In this document: piece by piece, positions 5,709 to 6,936 of the stretch
How positions within the stretch are numbered: the first letter of the stretch is position 1
How the letters are laid out: every line of letters begins with the position of its first letter
Source: Lachnospiraceae bacterium
GTDB taxonomy: Bacteria > Bacillota > Clostridia > Lachnospirales > Lachnospiraceae
Assembly (NCBI GenBank): GCA_021202715.1
Contig: JAJQCL010000199.1
Location: forward strand, 1-6,936
Length of the DNA: 6,936 nt
Direction: 5' to 3'
Made by a program: the position numbers and the translations under genes
Notes under the pieces: generated by a model
What the model was told of the DNA's origin: nothing
Database searches by the model: none
Seen by the model: only the letters and a program-made list of their open reading frames with translations

Positions 5709-5772
5709 TCAGCGATGTGCCCCCGCGGGCCATTCTCTGCTCCGCCATCCATCCGCATGCAATCATCGCTGA
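5709..5772 (-). other. Structured 5' leader of the transporter gene
   Basis: CATCGCTGA (5764-5772) and TCAGCGATG (5709-5717) form a 9-base perfect inverted repeat with a 46-base centre. In the transcript the stem would begin about 5 bases after the predicted start and close about 10 bases before the AGGAG sequence. Inside lies a GC-rich GCCC/GGGC hairpin. The shape is that of a small cis-regulatory RNA, but it matches no riboswitch consensus I can recognise. Confidence 0.4.
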
Positions 5773-5783
5773 TAATGCCTTGT

Positions 5784-5812
5784 ATCATAACAAAGGGAAA
5801 TCGCTTCGTCAA
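5784..5812 (-). promoter_or_regulatory. Sigma-A-type promoter of the transporter operon
   Basis: On the minus strand TTGACG (5812-5807) and TATGAT (5789-5784) are separated by 17 bases; each matches consensus in five of six positions. Transcription would begin near 5777 and leave a leader of about 95 bases before ATG 5682. This probably drives the transporter and PAP2 genes and possibly the genes after them. Confidence 0.7.
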
Positions 5813-5883
5813 CCGCTTTTACCGCAATCGCTCCAAATGCAAGCCGGAACCGCCGGATCGGAAAATTCGCAGGACTTCTCTCC

Positions 5884-5911
5884 TTGCATTTCTGCGGTTT
5901 CTCATTATAAT
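5884..5911 (+). promoter_or_regulatory. Likely promoter of trpF
   Basis: A perfect TATAAT (5906-5911) lies 16 bases after TTGCAT (5884-5889), a weak -35. The predicted start near 5918 gives a leader of about 34 bases, too short for a classical trp attenuator or T-box. Confidence 0.5.
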
Positions 5912-5951
5912 TGAAGAGGAAACACCTCATCACACCACGAAAGGAACCCCT

Positions 5952-6563
5952 ATGAAAGTCAAGATCTGCGGTTTGACCCGCCCCGAAGAAGCCTCTTACC
6001 TCAATAAAAATAACGCCGACTTCGCCGGCTTTGTCCTCTTTTTCCCCAAAAGCAAACGCCACGTGACCTGCGCGCAGGCCAGGGCCATCTTTGATCAGCT
6101 TGCCCCCTCCATCCGCAAGGTGGCTGTGACCGTCTCTCCCAGCGCCGCCGAGCTGCGTGAGATTGAAGAGACCGGCTTTGACTTTGTCCAGATTCACGGG
6201 GACTTCCCGCCCGAGCGGCTCTCTGAGACGAAGCTTCCGGTGCTTCGTGCCTTCAACGCCGGAAATATCGCCGAATATGCGCTCTGGCGTGATCTGCCGC
6301 AGGTGACCGGCTTCCTCTTCGACGCCGCCGAGCCCGGCAGCGGGAAGACCTTCGACTGGAGCAGTCTCTCCGCCATCGACCGCAATGAGAAGCTCTTCAT
6401 CCTGGCCGGAGGACTAACCCCGGAAAATGTCGTCTCTGCCATTGAAGCGGTGCATCCCGACATGGTGGATGTCTCCTCCGGCGTAGAATACGACGACGGC
6501 CGCCCAGGGAAGGACCCGGAAAGGGTGGCAGCCTTTCTCCGCGCAGCGCGAAGCGCAGAATAA
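5952..6563 (+). CDS. trpF: Phosphoribosylanthranilate isomerase TrpF
   Basis: A complete 203-residue single-domain TIM-barrel enzyme of normal family length. It converts N-(5'-phosphoribosyl)anthranilate to the 1-deoxyribulose phosphate derivative, the third step from chorismate to tryptophan. Catalytic C6 in MKVKICGLTRPEEA (predicted general base) and D124 in LFDAAEPGSGKTFDW (predicted general acid) are both present. So are the FVLFFPKSKRHV and FVQIHGD (78-84) family blocks and the phosphate-binding LAGGLTPENV (151-160) and VDVSSGVE (172-179). The start at ATG 5952 begins the conserved KICGLT strand and has AAAGGA about 6 bases upstream. No other trp gene is in the window. The gene has its own promoter and a strong terminator, so it appears monocistronic. 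Confidence 0.96.
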   Translation: MKVKICGLTRPEEASYLNKNNADFAGFVLFFPKSKRHVTCAQARAIFDQLAPSIRKVAVTVSPSAAELREIEETGFDFVQIHGDFPPERLSETKLPVLRAFNAGNIAEYALWRDLPQVTGFLFDAAEPGSGKTFDWSSLSAIDRNEKLFILAGGLTPENVVSAIEAVHPDMVDVSSGVEYDDGRPGKDPERVAAFLRAARSAE

Positions 6564-6586
6564 TCATTTTCTGATAAGTATTGTCT

Positions 6587-6626
6587 AAACATCCCCGGAG
6601 GTTTCAATTTCTCCGGGGATGTTTTT
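6587..6626 (+). terminator. Rho-independent terminator of trpF
   Basis: ACATCCCCGGAG (6589-6600) pairs perfectly with CTCCGGGGATGT (6611-6622) around a 10-base loop. The stem is extended by A-T pairs and followed by a T-run on the plus strand. It starts 24 bases after the trpF stop. The S66 gene ends 11 bases beyond it on the other strand, so it may also stop that transcript, although the minus-strand T-run is short. Confidence 0.93.
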
Positions 6627-6636
6627 TCACTCTTCC

Positions 6637-6936
6637 TTATTCTCTTCGCATAGAGATTTCGATCTCATTTTCCTGCATCCGCACCGTCGCCCGGCTCCCG
6701 CAGACCAGAGGCATCATGGGCGGGATATGGCCGATATCCAGATCCATGAGGATCGGAACACCCAGCTCTCCCAGAATATCCGTCACCGCCCGGTACTGAT
6801 CGAGCCCCATCAGCGTCTCCCCGTGACAATAAGGACGCCCGATAAGGAAGCCCTTCGCACCCTCGAACCACCCGGTATTTTTCAGCTGCCAGAGCGCCCG
6901 GCGGATACTAAAAACATTCAGGTCGCAGGCCTCCAG
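6637..6936 (-). CDS. S66-family LD-carboxypeptidase, C-terminal part (runs off right edge)
   Basis: The last 99 residues and TAA stop of a minus-strand gene. The segment LEACDLNVFSIRRALWQLKNTGWFEGAKGFLIGR followed by LDQYRAVTDILGELGVPILMDLDIGHIPPMMPLVCGSRATV is the typical C-terminal domain of peptidase family S66 (LdcA/MccF-like). The histidine in DIGHIPPMMP (residue 70 of the visible part) is the expected His of the Ser-Glu-His triad; the serine lies beyond the window. Family members cut L,D-peptide bonds, for example in recycling of murein tetrapeptides, or cleave microcin C7-like compounds. The visible part alone does not decide which. It is convergent with trpF. Confidence 0.88.
   Translation of the reverse strand: MEACDLNVFSIRRALWQLKNTGWFEGAKGFLIGRPYCHGETLMGLDQYRAVTDILGELGVPILMDLDIGHIPPMMPLVCGSRATVRMQENEIEISMRRE

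Larger units (their letters stand above)
5683..5951. other. Divergent intergenic region between transporter and trpF
   Basis: A 269-base gap holding two back-to-back promoters: 5784-5812 on the minus strand and 5884-5911 on the plus strand. It also contains the structured leader of the transporter gene. The trpF frame stays open back to 5703, but the upstream part has no ribosome binding site and no resemblance to TrpF. It is rich in Arg, Pro and Ser, as expected of chance translation. Confidence 0.6.

Noticed and set aside
5700..5780. Guanidine (ykkC-type) riboswitch before the transporter
   Set aside because: The characteristic conserved ykkC blocks could not be found; only an unspecific stem is visible.
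5703..5951. N-terminal extension of TrpF by 83 residues in the same open frame
   Set aside because: No ribosome binding site, composition typical of chance translation, and the TrpF fold starts at MKVKICG with AAAGGA just before it.
5790..5951. trp leader peptide, attenuator or T-box upstream of trpF
   Set aside because: No tryptophan codon run, no competing stems with a T-run, and the leader from the likely promoter is only about 34 bases.

Overview
The window looks like chromosomal DNA from an endospore-forming, moderately GC-rich Clostridia member, with Lachnospiraceae or a close relative as the best guess. The main evidence is a complete spo0A gene, strong GGAGG-type ribosome binding sites, sigma-A-like promoters and a DUF3786 protein. 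There are no tRNA or rRNA genes, CRISPR array, insertion sequence or phage genes. Both edges cut through genes.

Layout from left to right. (1) The 5' part of an unrecognised gene on the minus strand (1-512). (2) A 251-base divergent intergenic region (513-763) with good promoters for the left gene and a long spaced inverted repeat. (3) A DUF3786 protein on the plus strand (764-1390), whose 3' end overlaps that of spo0A by 13 bases. (4) spo0A on the minus strand (1378-2187), with a clear sigma-A-type promoter and a 256-base upstream region rich in 0A-box-like TGTCG motifs and nested inverted repeats. (5) A co-directional minus-strand block that would be transcribed in the order eamA-like transporter (5682-4843), truncated PAP2 protein (4850-4500), UPF0175 antitoxin (4439-4185), DUF3368 PIN-like toxin (4192-3710) and alaA-type aminotransferase (3661-2444). 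(6) A divergent region (5683-5951) with one promoter for the transporter and one for trpF. (7) A stand-alone trpF on the plus strand (5952-6563) with a strong terminator. (8) The C-terminal part of an S66-family LD-carboxypeptidase on the minus strand (6637-6936), convergent with trpF.

The genes do not form one pathway. Spo0A is the master sporulation regulator, AlaA links pyruvate/alanine and glutamate metabolism, TrpF is one tryptophan-biosynthesis step away from its usual operon, and the S66 enzyme acts in murein recycling. The toxin-antitoxin pair is visibly more AT-rich than its surroundings and looks acquired.

I do not see a convincing new multi-gene system. The points most worth a second look are the regulatory DNA upstream of spo0A, a 12-base motif it shares with the region upstream of the left-edge gene, the PAP2 protein that has lost two of its three catalytic motifs in frame, and the absence of spoIVB next to spo0A.
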